Positions 18,830 through 30,769 of a stretch of DNA of 64,000 nucleotides are shown one piece after another. This DNA comes from Stenopsyche tienmushanensis (lineage: Eukaryota > Arthropoda > Insecta > Trichoptera > Stenopsychidae), in assembly GCA_008973525.1 (NCBI GenBank), contig WACJ01000189.1, positions 1 through 64,000 of the forward strand, written 5' to 3'. The position numbers and the translations under genes were made by a program. Below the pieces are notes generated by a model, which was given only the letters and a program-made list of their open reading frames with translations, made no database searches and was not told where the DNA came from. How positions within the stretch are numbered: the stretch's first letter is position 1; each line of letters opens with the position of its first letter.

Positions 18830-21560
18830 GAGACGTTTCTACCTTGTTGTTTCAAAAAAAATCTTTTTTTTTTCTTCGTGTATCGGAAATAACCAATGAT
18901 TAAAAATATGTTCAGTAAATTTTAAGTCGATATAAATGAAATTCGCAATGTTATAAGCCGACACTTTTTGTTTTACGCGTAGTATTTCTTCATTTCCTAA
19001 TACACAAGATGTATTCCAATATTAGCATTTGAAATGGCGGAAGAATCTCAGACTTTAAGTGGTAATTTGAATTTTTGGAAATCCAATGCGATTTTAAAAA
19101 GTATTTTACCAAGAAAAAACACTCCTGTAAAGGCTAAATAATTCGATTTACGCATTAGTAAATAATTGGTACTTTTGAGTGTTCTGTATACATTTGTTCC
19201 ATGGAATCACTGCAAATATTTACGTTTTTCACTAGTGTACTTGTTTTTGTAAAATTGTGCTAATCAGTCGTAGGTCCGGGTCGAATATGATTGGCAACCA
19301 AATTTTAAACTAGATGGTTTCACAACAAAAAATGACATGGATTAAATGGCCAGTGTTGGCAAAATTGGCAATCTCGCTTTTGAGCAGAAAAATTCTTTCA
19401 CAAGCATCATTACTTTCTATTAACCCATTTAAACTATACGGAGAAGCAAAATATCATGCAAATCGAGCAATGGAAGTGTTTTCATAATTTGCTCCAAAGA
19501 ACACACGTTATTTTGAATATAAACGCATAAAAATCCGTTCACTTTTGTGCACATGCTTATGTTGCAAAATGTCTTATTGCAGATTGCTTTCGATATATAA
19601 CGTTGTTAAGTTCCGATGGCTGATTCTTCAAAAGTACATCAGTACATTATTTTATGGATGGGATATTCAATTTGAATTTCGCCAAGATCGAAGAAAACGG
19701 AAAGAAATCATCCAACGAGCGATAAATTGCACATCAATCAAGTATCACAATGGATGATGATCATCAATTCGAGCCACTTATTAACATTCATCAAAGCATT
19801 GCAAATATGCAAAACGAGATAAGCTTTCCAGGCTCGATAAAATCGGATATTGTGCAATTGTTAGAAATTCATGGAGAAGCTTCTACAAATTACAAAGATC
19901 CATCATTGAAAATTCGACTTTATGTTTTAAAATAGGGATTCAAATTCTAAATAGGAAAGAAGCTTATGTTTCTTGATATTTAAATGCGATTGTAAATTTA
20001 AATAAGCACCTTGAAGAGGAAAAGAGAAAATATTCAAAGTAGCTAGCCTTAGATAAATATTTCTACTCAATTTCGACTTTCCAATCGATGAATCCTGACA
20101 TGGAATATTATGATCATATTGTCATAAATACTTTGATTCGATATGCGAAATTTTAACTGACAACTATTCGTAAATTACACACTATACCAAGTGTTAACAA
20201 TTTCGCTACATCCTAGTCTTGTAGGACGTTTATTTTTGCTTGAACGTCATTCAATTACATTGTTGGTAAATTGTAGGAGTGTAGCATTCTATTCTAGTTT
20301 CATAACGAAAATATATTTATGTCCGAATTTTAACAAGGCGTCAATCTTGACATTAATCGATTCAATGGCTCAATTTTGCGGAATATAATAATGGCATTCG
20401 AAATGACTAGCAACTTTCCCGGAAGCGATTCAGAAGGTGAAGGCCCAAATTGAGCGATATCCGAAGCGAAGCACAAATAAAATGGATCCATTTCTATGAT
20501 AGTATTGATTGCTTAGTTCGCCGAAATAAAAAGTATATTTGATGATAAGTGCAAGAAGATAATGCTTGAAGGCAAATAATTGCTTGGCCAATCATTTGGA
20601 GCAACGAGTGACCACAAGAAGCACAAATCCGCTCAGGTCATGATATGCACTTCAGTCATCACCTAAGAATGTTTTATATCTTAATAACAGGATCGATGCG
20701 CTTATGCTATCAAATTAGTTACAGTTAATCTGGTGGATTCAGTAAAAGCGATAAAAACGTATTCAAATGGAGCTTAACTGGTTTATACGTGCTCAGAAAT
20801 GTATTAAGCTCGATCACGTTTTTGCACACAGATTCATCATTTACAAGATGATCTATTGTTAAATCTATTATTTAAATCGATTTGTTCAGGTTCTGGCATG
20901 AAAACCAATGCACCATTTTGAGCAAAACCCATAAATAATACCGTTGAAATATGGTATGTGCGCATTGTTCTAATGCCATAACATAGCAAATGAGTGATTT
21001 TCAATGCTCTCAGTTAAATAAAACAACGCAATTTCACACAAAACTTAGGATAAACACTCAAATGCATCTTAAAATAGTTTGGGCGTACACGGTATCCGAC
21101 TTGCGACCATCTTACGGTTGTTAAATCGCCATTTATCAACAAATCGGTCGTTCCGAATCGAATACAGAATGTCATTAAATTTCCCTTTGATTGTTGTTCG
21201 ATATTATAATATTCATTTCCAATCAAATCTAATGCTTATAAGTTTTAATTATCATGTTACCAAGCGTTGGTATAGTGGTTTTTACCGTACCAACAAGTTT
21301 GCGAGAAGGCAAGTATTAATATTTTCGATCGATCCTCTCGATCTGGGATAAATCTGTTAAAATAAATACTGAAGCGTGCAGGATCACCTATAAATTACTA
21401 GTTTTGTAAAAAACATTTAAAAATAACGGTATTAATAATTTGGCCACTCACTCGTGTGTTAGATAATTTCCTACCTAAAATATCTATTCGAATAAAAAAA
21501 CAATGGGAAATCACCATATTTTTTCCATAGAAAATTTCCTATGGATTTCGTCTACATTCG
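18830..21560. other. Gene-poor stretch with weak coding-like frames
   Basis: Short plus-strand frames (for example 19750-19935, starting MDDDHQFEPLINIHQSIANM) and a minus-strand frame at 21226-21014 look somewhat protein-like but match no family I know. They are broken by stops. Probably very old transposon DNA, but that is a guess. Confidence 0.3.
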
Positions 21561-21574
21561 ATAGCGTCTGCGGT

Positions 21575-21790
21575 ACTTTAACCGTATAAATACCGTGCGC
21601 AGTGATCTGGGCGACAAATCAATATGCGCCAACATGGTGTATCCGTGAAACGTCTCCCAAAACAAATTTCGCACATAAACAATGCATGCGCTAATTTAAA
21701 AACCTTCTAGAATATACGCCCAATAACTCATCAAAGTTTCATCGCAATCGGATTAATGGTATAGGAATGTATATGCAACAAACAAATTCA
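21575..21790 (+). repeat. Dispersed repeat with TATA-box-like motif, copy 1
   Basis: The motif TATAAATACCGTGCGCA is followed by GATCTG. At 50462 a close copy reads TATAAATACCGTTCGCA, followed by GATCTG. Downstream, 21620-21790 (CAATATGCGCCAA...AAAAACCTTCT...CCAATAACT) matches 49093-49225. So the block is a mosaic of sequence also found near 49-50.5 kb. Confidence 0.5.
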
Positions 21791-22206
21791 TTTGTACATA
21801 TATATATGTTGTATATAGACGTCGTAACAATAATTATAGACTAGTTTTTAATTAATCAAAACATGCACAAAGAATGTAAGAAAGGTTTCTTTTTATTGTC
21901 TGTTATTGTAATTTCTTGCAATTAGTCGACTTTTGCAAGCACATCAATCATTCCTCAAGGCCTTCTAAGATTTTTCCGCAGAAGTCTGTCTAAAGACAAT
22001 CTGTGAAAAGTAAACAAGCAAGAAAGTGGAATAGTTTACATTCAATGCCTCGAATCATATGATAAGAATGCATTTTCTATTGTAAATGTATCGTTCGTTA
22101 TAGAAAATGAATGTTCACTGACGACAGAGCATATGTTTTATAACAAAAAACCTCACTGTTATTGGAAACCATATTTTATTGATCTTTTTCTAATTTTATT
22201 TTTACA

Positions 22207-23089
22207 GTATACTATCGATTATCCGGGTTTATCCAGGGGAGGAAGGGCACGAATAATTGAAAAACACATATAAAACGAATGGTCAAACTTTTAGTCGGTT
22301 TCGAAAATAATATCATATTTACGCTCATAGTTTTTGAGGAGTTCAGTCGCGTATTTGCGATCGAATTCCAGTGATTCAGAAAGAGCATTCTTACAAGTTC
22401 GGAGAGAGTTTTACGCGAAGAAATGAACGAATATTGTGTGCTTATCGACAGTGTTTATTTATTTAAATACAAGCTTCATACACGCTGCGCGGTCCTGATA
22501 GATAAGTGGATTTATATGGACGATAAGTGGTGCACATACGAATATGGCATCTATGTTGACGATGATTTAAAATTAGCTCACTACTCTGAGGGTTAAGCAG
22601 ATACTTGTTACAAATTGAGAATCATATTTTTCCACATAGTTTCCTTCATTAGAAAGAAAATATTCATCAGATAGAAAATTTCTTGATCCCGTCACTAAAG
22701 AAAGAAGACGATGAGCGGCATCATCTGTTGCGTAACACGTAATTATTCGTTTCCTCATTTGCTTTATATATCTCCATGATTGAACAAGTGTTACTGGCTT
22801 TGAACCAAGATTATATTATTCCATGTATATCATTTTTTTTACAGAAATTCATCAAGTTCAGCTGGTTCCAATGATGTCACATAAGGTCCAAAAATTTTGC
22901 AAACATAAATCCATCGTTTGTTTTCAATGTGCTTTCGTTCGGATGAGAAGAAACATTATTTAATAACAACACTACTTTCTGTGGCAAACCCTTAACCAAT
23001 TTTCAAAAATTTCCCTTCTCATCCATGGCCCTTTCTGGCTTTAATAATAAGCACGAATAATCCACACCTGGATAATCGAAAGTCTATTG
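22207..23089 (-). mobile_element. Tigger/pogo-type DNA transposon, internally rearranged
   Basis: The ends CAGTATACTATCGATTATCC and (reverse complement, right) CAATAGACTTTCGATTATCC form terminal inverted repeats flanked by TA, followed on both sides by an inverted GCACGAATAAT block. On the minus strand, 22830-23035 encodes the Tigger catalytic region KGLPQKVVLLLNN, SSHPNE and DGFMFAKFL. The family's second catalytic Asp in LLLDNAP is Asn here, so it is inactive. The left half is replaced by a copy of the TTAACCC repeat (22343-22596). The length is 883 bp. Confidence 0.75.
22343..22596 (-). repeat. TTAACCC dispersed repeat, copy A (nested in Tigger)
   Basis: In reverse complement it starts TTAACCCTCAGAGTAGTGAG and continues co-linearly with the copy at 28286-28579 down to CGCAAATACGCGACTGA, where the two diverge. 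Relative to that copy it retains an internal stretch with CCACTTATCGTCC. The sharp end of similarity inside a Tigger element indicates insertion after the Tigger. Confidence 0.7.
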
Positions 23090-23389
23090 TATTATCATAT
23101 TTTAAAAATATAAGTTTTTTGTCCAAATTCTTTAAGTCTTAACGGTATTTATTCTACATAGCATACGTGATGTTCTTAACAAAAATAATTTATAGTTCTA
23201 AAATACATGGTCGAACTATTGTATTTCACATTAGATACGCTTTGGTCGTACACATTGTTTGAGCACATTTTGTAATGTCAACTTTGATGCGTACATTTTT
23301 ACTTATCGGTCGTGAAATTAAATAGTCTTACGTATTCTAATTTGGTTTGAATTAAAGCATAAATTATATGAGATTTGTATTTGGCGCCG

Positions 23390-23790
23390 TTGATAGGCGC
23401 GTCGATGTACTTACCCCATACTTTAAATAGCTTGAACATCTTTAAAACGTGTTATGGCCAAATGTCACACAGGTCGAATAATTTGTATAAACGTCACTTT
23501 TGAATTTCACTCGAACAATTCAGGCTAACATGTCCATCCCGTTGCGAATTTTGTTCTGCACATATTTTTGGCAAGAGCGCATTTGCGCACCGACGTCGAT
23601 GGCTCGCGTCAAAACCGCGAATAAACTGAACAGTTTCACCTGAACGTTCGCAGGTAAAAAAATATGCGTTTCCTAGTGGGTAGTTTAAATGCGAACGGAT
23701 TTCTCCAATGGCGGACAAGCTCGGCACTGATTGGTCGAAGGCTTGCGCGCAAAATTTGAACAGTCAGATTAGCAAACGAGTAAAACCTTC
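23390..23790. promoter_or_regulatory. CpG-rich island with CCAAT-like boxes
   Basis: This stretch is visibly richer in G+C and CpG than the surroundings (GGCGCCGTTGATAGGCGCG near 23382, CTTGCGCGCAAAATT near 23741). It contains CCAAT at 23707 and its inverse ATTGG at 23731. That resembles a housekeeping promoter, but no transcript start or recognised gene follows on either side. A minus-strand frame (23727-23494) and frames at 23932-24477 are of unknown meaning. It could also be an inserted repeat fragment. Confidence 0.3.
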
Positions 23791-24132
23791 GTTATAGCAG
23801 GGACTTTCAAGCTTTTTTGTTCGATTATAATTTAACGAAAGCATTGCGATTGAGCTGATACAAACTTCGAAGAACACCATATTATCAACGTTTAACACAC
23901 TCGTCGCCAATCGTGAATCTGACGTCATTAGTCAAATTAACAAAAACAAAGTGAAGATAAGCAAGTGCGTACAGACAAGGGCAGGAATGCAAGTTTCGAG
24001 GTCGATCTCGAAGGATATTGAGGCATTTATCATCTGAAACACACTATAGAAAATCGTCCGTAAAGTTAACATTGGCAAATCTTTATAGAAATACGTAATC
24101 GCGAGACGCTGGATTCGCTTTTCGCAAACTGT

Positions 24133-24477
24133 TTGAAATCTCACTCCATTTATCCCAGAATCTTCATTCAGATGAAAAGCATACTTTTGCTGCAAACATA
24201 TCAGTATTTTTTTTTTAACTCAAATTCCGGGAATTTCTATAAAGAGAATGGTTGTGGTTGGTCAGAAAATGCTAAGCCCGACAATAAAAAGAAGAAAGCG
24301 AAAAAATCGTTTCACGATTTAGAAATTCATAGAAATCCGCAGGGCAAATCTATTAGAAAGAATTGTATTTTTTATTACAAAAATATAACTCTACCGAAAT
24401 ATCGGGGGAGCGCCCGTCTACCATATACAGTAGACGCAGCGACGAACGAGTTAATCAGTTTCGCAGTTAATTACTAA
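24133..24477 (+). CDS. Hypothetical open frame, doubtful
   Basis: A 114-codon frame opens with a short hydrophobic segment. It has a lysine-rich middle (NKKKKAKKS) and a C-terminal YRGSARLPYTVDAATNEL, and ends just before a transposon end at 24488. It follows the CpG-rich stretch at 23390-23790. No family is recognised, and length alone is not enough to call a gene in such DNA. Confidence 0.2.
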   Translation: MKSHSIYPRIFIQMKSILLLQTYQYFFFNSNSGNFYKENGCGWSENAKPDNKKKKAKKSFHDLEIHRNPQGKSIRKNCIFYYKNITLPKYRGSARLPYTVDAATNELISFAVNY

Positions 24478-24487
24478 ACTACTTATA

Positions 24488-25130
24488 TACAAGGTGTTTT
24501 GCCAATGGACCGAATTTTTCCCCCGGGATCTTTTGCTACGTTTAACATATAGTCTCTATGTCCTAAGTGTCAGGGTTGTCGAAATAGATTTTTTTTTCAA
24601 CATTTTGAAAAAAAAACCCAAAAATTCACATATAAATCGTCATAACCTTTTAATATATGGTCGTAATAGCACAAAATAACTGCTTTTGTATTTTGCAATA
24701 TATTTTTGATCTAAATAAATGATTATTGTATGCAATTGATTTAAAGAAAACTAGTTCTAAGCTTCTAAATTCAAATGAAATGTGCAAACGAATACGAAAT
24801 GTCAATTTTTAAATGCTTTTTTAAAAAAACTAACGACGATATACTACATGTCATATAAATCATTCAATAAGTTTGCCAGGGTCAGGGTCAAGAAATTACT
24901 TTTTATATTTATGTTTTTATGAAATTTATTTACAAAATTTGTTCAAAATTGGCTACCTCCGCTTTATATGCACGCCTAACACTTACTCCTTATTTCAAAT
25001 GCAGTTGTCTAAAATAGCATATCAGTAGTGTAAATTAATTCTTTTGCACATCCCTGGACAAAATAATCCAGTGGTGTCAGGTCTGGAGACCGTGCGAGCC
25101 GCGGAATAGGGCCGCCAGTGATTATTTGTG
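24488..25130 (-). mobile_element. Tc1/mariner-type transposon remnant, end plus transposase C-terminus
   Basis: Minus-strand frames near 25120-24920 read GGPIPRLARSPDLTPLDYF, then FEIRSKC, ACI and SGGSQF, the C-terminal end of a mariner-like transposase (third catalytic Asp in RSPDLTPLD). Just beyond lies the terminal segment 24488-24600, with CCTAAGTGTCAGGGTTGTCG and ending ACAAGGTGT at the outer tip. The terminal segment also occurs at 30640-30765 and 54870-54998. The 5' part of the transposase is missing. Confidence 0.65.
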
Positions 25131-26230
25131 CTTTCGTGTGTATGCTCATAAAACTTGGTTGGAAATTTTATTGAAACGTGACAAAACAATAAAAACGTTG
25201 GTAAATTTAATGTATGAGATGATAATTTGAATAAATTTATTGTGTTATAAATAGAAGCACGACAATGGAAATAAAACGCTATGAAGCGCTGCACACCACA
25301 TGTGCGGGCATACTCTCTCTGGATCATTCGAATAATGATATTCCATTTAGAATATATTATATAGAGAGGCAAATATCTATAAGTGAAACAGAAATAAAAA
25401 TAACAAGATTCATCATCAGCAACAAAGAGAATTCCCAATGGAGATGAGCTTTTATTCTCAAGCATAGCCAAGATCAGCTTTAGAATGTTGGAACGAAGAC
25501 GTCTTTTCGAAGAAGTCTTCTTTTCGACGAATTACTCATCTGTGTTTCGATCGAGAGATAGTAAATTACTCATAAGCAACCCTGCTATACTTTATTAGCA
25601 ACAACCCCACTATACCAAAATTTCATCATCAAATCTATTCATGAAATATAGTCTCAATCATTATAATGAAATCAATCAACTGTATTTGATCTTGACGTAT
25701 GAAATTTTGAACAAATACATAGTACGCGAGATAATTTGCTTGCGGATGATTTGCAACCCATTATTTCTTCTTACTACAATCACATATCATTGAAGCCATC
25801 AAAATGTACATTTTACCGGTAAATATAGCTTAAATCTAGTACAAGAACTGTATGGTAATTCAAGGTAAAGGCTATTTTTTAATGACATTGTCATCAGACG
25901 TATTGCGTGAATAGCTATTTGGAAGGTTGAAACACTCGTGCCATAAATTATGAGGCTATTTACAGACATCATTGTTAAATTTGTATCTTTCGCACATTAC
26001 AAAAATAATGTACGACATATTTGATGATGGATAAGAAGCCTGGAAAGGTGCCTTAGCATCATGTTTCATTGACATTATAACTGTAATTTGTTCAAATGTT
26101 TGCAGGAGGCGCAGAAAGCTACTTGCAGTTTAAACAAATAGATTACTGCGTGTACATAATGTCGATATGAGAAGTCTCTTGCTCTTTTGGACAAGTAAAT
26201 GATCTCCGATCACTTGATATAATGTCATAT
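25130..26230. other. Gene-free stretch
   Basis: No supported gene. A short repetitive stretch near 25495-25545 alternates GAAGACGTC and GAAGTCTTC-like words and could form a hairpin. The rest is featureless A+T-rich DNA. Confidence 0.35.
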
Positions 26231-26238
26231 TTTTACGA

Positions 26239-26620
26239 TTGTTCAATGTAACAATGAACACCACTACATGTAGTAGTTGTGGTCAAAATCAACATTTACA
26301 AAAGGACTGTACAAGAGTATTCAGCTGTTTATTCGTGGTATTTCTCGCAAACGGCATATTGAATGACGTTAGAAGACCTCGTTTCTTAATTAGCGCAATT
26401 ATAAAAATTTCACTTCTTCAAATACATTGTTATTTGCAATTGGCAGAAATGATAAATAGGTGAACATTTATGCATCGAAGTGAATTTATTATGGCATCCA
26501 TCAGTGTTATCAGCGCTGTAAGTGTTATCAGTTATGTTATAGCTGTAAAATCACTGGTAACGAAGTTCGAACACAAATCCAAACTATGAAATATAATTAT
26601 CACTGTAGCAACGGATTTGG
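26239..26620 (+). pseudogene. Cysteine-rich coding-like fragment, unidentified
   Basis: A frame beginning at 26239 contains CSSCGQNQHLQKDC. A following shifted frame near 26490-26560 contains HQCYQRCKCYQLCYSC. Paired CxxC motifs suggest a former zinc-binding protein, such as a transposase zinc-finger region. It is disrupted by stops and frameshifts and no family is assigned. Confidence 0.35.
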
Positions 26621-27300
26621 GAGGTCGGAAGTATTCGTAAATCCGATCGATCGTTTCAATCCAAGCTTAGTCCGATTTTCTGGATTTGAAAAGCAAATAC
26701 TGAGAAGATCCAAGAATAATCGTATCCTTATTTAACTATATATGGAAGACAATGGAAAACCTCCGGAAAATATTATATGAAGATTGCCTACATCATATTA
26801 AGCGTTGTTTACTTGGATGAGAAGATTCATAATCGATTGAAGCTCGATTGAATGAAAAGCCAATCGATAATTTGGAGCGTCGAGCTACCATAAGAAAATA
26901 GGGATCTGCTCAGATCATTATTCAGTCGCTCTCCATTTATTTCTTTCGAAAAATTATGCATAAATATGCCATCAACAGATGTTAAATGATGCGGTCATAT
27001 CGTAAACATTTAAATAATTGGGCTGCAGACTTTGAATATTCTAAGAAAACACAATACCATCGCACAAGATCAAATAGTATGTACGGCTTTATTTCGAAAT
27101 GTCAACAGTACTTTGGAAGACGAACTGTTCAGCAAAAAATGGAAGCATTGGCAGTTTGAAAACAAATCTTCAGCGAGAATAGAAGCAACATAATCGATCC
27201 GATCAAAGGCTATATTAATAAATTAGGATTAAAATCTATTAAAACACTACATTAAAAATGTACATAATCATGTGGTTTCAAATCGGTAGAACTTATATTA
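26620..27300. other. Stretch without a supported gene
   Basis: Plus-strand frames around 26985-27170 look weakly protein-like (HLNNWAADFEYSKK, MYGFISKCQQYFGRR) but are interrupted, and I recognise nothing. Confidence 0.3.
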
Positions 27301-27676
27301 AGGGGACCAAAGAGTATTCGCATATTTTGAGACCTTATGTATGAGCTCAGTTTGTGTCTGGACACAATGACAGAAACATCTTTATAAGTTCTTTTTTTTA
27401 GTGTTAAGGGTATGTCCAAACCTGAAACTAAACTGGATAAAATACGGGAATCAAACTGGAAAATGCTACCACATCCTTCTTATCCATCGTACCTCACCCC
27501 AACGGATCTCCACATTTTCAGGTCAAGATGCAGCTGAAGTGGAAATGCATTTTAAATCGAAAGACAGTAAGAGCGACGAGAAGATGTATTCAATAACGAA
27601 GGGAATTATATTTTAAAATGTTGCATATAAAAAATGTTATTAATAAATTAGAACTGTTTTACTATTTGGTCCCTCT
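27301..27676 (+). mobile_element. Internally deleted mariner element with both ends
   Basis: Left end AGGGGACCAAAGAGTA and right end (reverse complement) AGAGGGACCAAATAGTA are terminal inverted repeats. Between them a plus frame reads SNWKMLPHPSYPSYLTPTDL, the mariner region around the third catalytic Asp (HPPYSPDLSPTD in intact members; here S-Y-L-T-P replaces SPDLSP, so the DL Asp is lost). At 376 bp it is a non-autonomous derivative. Confidence 0.65.
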
Positions 27677-27989
27677 AATACAAGTAAGCGAAAAACCACG
27701 ATTTTTATTCTGTGAGATTCAAATATCCACATCGACAACATATCATTCTGATCTGCAATTCCTGCAGATTATAACCAGCATCAAAATTAAAAATTAAAGG
27801 AGCCATCGCAACGACCAAACGTTTGATGTCTTCAACGCCAATAAAAAAGAATAAACGCTTATTTCAGTATTACAGACATTTTGAGGAACCTGTTTCACAC
27901 TGTTTCTCGAATAAATCTAACTATAAATTGGTTATTCCATTTAAAATGATATTGATTTAAATTCAATGTCCTGCCACAAAAAAATATGA

Positions 27990-28190
27990 TAGTTTGCGAT
28001 ATGCTAAAACCGATGGGCACTTTATGACCTCTTTTTATAGCTTGAAATAAAATAGTCATCCACATGTTTGCTTCGAGTCAATACAATGTACTTCAAAGCG
28101 TGTCAATTAACTTCATCGGCCTTAAGAAAATATTTTTATTTAGCAAACACGTGTCAAGCACATAAAACTTTGGAAATATGATACTGTTTG
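27990..28190 (+). repeat. Repeat pair member, homologous to 58030-58190 (reverse)
   Basis: The stretch containing TGTCAATTAACTTCATCGG, then AAGAAAATATTTTTATTTAG, CAAACACG, aligns with the reverse complement of 58030-58190. Part of the alignment preserves a frame (SINFIGLKKIFLFSKH here, SINFIDLRKIFLFSKH there). Family unknown. Confidence 0.55.
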
Positions 28191-28285
28191 ATTTTTATTT
28201 GAAATAATGAAAGACGATTTTGAAGTATTTAGGAGGTTTTTTTCTTCTCATTACTCAAAACTGAAGTCCTATCTCAGTCTGGATC

Positions 28286-28579
28286 TTAACCCATTGAGTA
28301 GTGAGCTAATTTTAAATAATTATAAACTTAGATGCTACATTTGTATGTCCGCCACTTATCTGTCTGTATAAACACTGTCGATAGCACTCAATGTTCGGTA
28401 ATTTATTCAAGCAAACATAAATAAAACACTTGAAATCGATTCATTTGGGTTATCATTATTAGTCGATAAATTTGGGTTAACGATCTATACAATATTTCAA
28501 TGTACGTAAGATACTCTTTCCGAACTTGTAAGAATGCTCTTTCTGAATCACTGGAATTCGATCGCAAATACGCGACTGA
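28286..28579 (+). repeat. TTAACCC dispersed repeat, copy B
   Basis: It starts TTAACCCATTGAGTAGTGAG and contains CTTAGATGCTACATTTGTATG, then TTAGTCGATAAATTTGGGTT, and ends at CGCAAATACGCGACTGA. It is the same unit as 22343-22596 (minus) and 46884-47290 (plus). Compared with those it lacks an internal segment around the CCACTTATC word. The TTAA at its tip suggests a TTAA-target element. Confidence 0.7.
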
Positions 28580-28589
28580 CTGTACATGT

Positions 28590-30635
28590 CAATCACCTTT
28601 GAAGTATTGTAAATGAACTTTCAAGCAGTTTTCAACCAAATCAATTGTACAGAATGTAGAATTTAAAGATAATTAATTTGTTCTCGTCTTTTCAAATTCG
28701 TAATAATTACATGTACAGCAAAAATAAAAGACATATTAGTAATCACTGAGGATGGTCAATCCTTCAGCTTGTCGCAGATGAAGAAAGATGATCAAGACAA
28801 AGCTACGTCAATTTTAAGACATTTTATTCCAGGATCTTCAAAGCCTCAATTCTCCTAGATATAGATACAATTTGTGACAACTATCTACGAAATCACTGCC
28901 TCGAACAGTCCTGCCTCATTCGGGGGGGACTACAATAAGATGATAAAACTAAAAACCGAAATTATAATCAATCGCCTACACAAAATGACCATTTTTGGAC
29001 ATTTTACCCGATCCATGTTCCCGATCATGAATTGCACACATTCATAAATAAAACACTATCTCGATTTGTACCAATAGACATCAGTAGCATAAATAACGAT
29101 GATAATTCAGAACAATGCTAATTTAATTTTCCAAGTTATTATGTGTACTTACAGCGAACGATCGTAGAAATAGAGGACATTTACGTACATACATTTGACG
29201 TACGTGTCTATTATTCTTCATTATATGACACATATTTTCCGCAGATAATATTTCGAAATAGCCTTATTTTAAATACTAAATAACCACGTCAAAGCATAAA
29301 AGACTTTGAACTCAAAAATCCTCGTTATTAAATGCCAAATCCACCTTTTATGTATCAATGGCATTCTATCACTCATTAAAAAAATGGTCACTTTCCTCGA
29401 CGGTTGGACTTATTTGGCAGATTGATATTTCATCATGTCGCCGATTTCTAAATCAACCTTAAAATGTTCGCCCACTGTCAAATTTAGTGGTCGGTATTGG
29501 GGGTCATATATTGCGAATTTAAGCGTTTTGTCAATATGTTTCATCATTAATTTAGCAATATTGTTAAAATATACGATTGCAGTCTAGTTCTATGATCCTG
29601 CCTTGATGCAATAATTTAGTTTGTGATAGTTATTGTTTGAAAATCGTGGAACAAGTACTCACTTTGTAAATAAGTCCATATCTTCGAGGCACCCATTTGA
29701 ATGCACTTTCCAACACGTCCGAATATCAACTAAATAATACTGCCCTTAATATCAACAGCAAATATATACTAATTGCATATGATGAAATTACTGTTATATT
29801 CTGAGAAATAATTGTTCGAAATATTGCGATTGGGAATTACAAGAAAATAATGCACCGTTGTCGCTTTGGTACATCATCGAAATGCATTCATAATTCGAAA
29901 GCTTAATGATATTCGAATGTCATGGAAAAATGTTTAGGATGTGCTAAATAAATTCGTTATAGAAACGATTGAAGTAAAGATATTTTTTCCAGCGATTTGC
30001 TTCATAAGGATGCTGATGATTTGAATTATATGCTCCGAACTAAATAATACAATACAATTACAAACAAAGATAGTTTTTGTTAACTTTCCATGTCGCTTTC
30101 ATTGTCGTTCTCTTCTTCGTTTTTTTCTGCGCAATTTTTGCGCCAATGTTGTATATTTGAAAGGTCTCAATTAGCGCCATAGAAAGCAAAATGGAAAAAA
30201 AATGTCATGTGTTATATAAACGCGAATGTTTCATTCATTATAATTTCACATTCACTTAAAGGTTGACTTAATAGTTTTAAGCTGCATTTAATAATCAACT
30301 TTATTAAGAAGTTGCGGGGTTTATCTTTGAAGGTTTAATTCATTTTTAACCAAGTGTTCTCTCGGAAACACAAACGACATCATAATTTCATGCTGCTATT
30401 CGTATAATCATAGCTTTCTACAGTTCTTTCTATGGGACCAATATCGACGACATTGACATAATTTTCATAGCGTAGGCGATATATTTATCAAAATATACTC
30501 GTAAAAATCATCAAATAAGGCAAAATTAGTGTCCAAATGAGCTAACTTAAAGCAGAGTAGATGTAATCGTAAAACTAGCTTAATCTATGAGAAGGGAAAA
30601 TTTTTATAATATGATGAAGTAAATTTACTATAAAT
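28590..30635. other. Gene-free stretch
   Basis: No gene, terminal repeats or recognisable transposon domain found over about 2 kb. It contains only short interrupted frames. Confidence 0.4.
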
Positions 30636-30639
30636 ATTT

Positions 30640-30765
30640 CTAAAAAAAATCTATTTCGACAACCCTGATACTTAGGACATAGGGCCTGTATGTGAAATGT
30701 AGCAAAAGACCCCCCTAACCCCCAAAAAAAAATTATCGATACATGTTAAAAACACCCTGTATACG
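30640..30765 (+). repeat. Tc1/mariner end repeat, ACACCCTGTATA-type, copy 2
   Basis: The segment reads TTTCGACAACCCTGATACTT, then AGGACATAGGG, CCCCCCTAACCCCC, and ends ACACCCTGTATAC. It matches 24488-24600 in reverse complement and 54870-54998 directly. No transposase code adjoins this copy. Confidence 0.7.
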
Positions 30766-30769
30766 TGGC

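Noticed and set aside
25022..25471. 149-codon minus-strand frame
   Set aside because: Its downstream end is an off-frame reading of the transposase at 24900-25120, and the upstream part is low complexity; not a gene.
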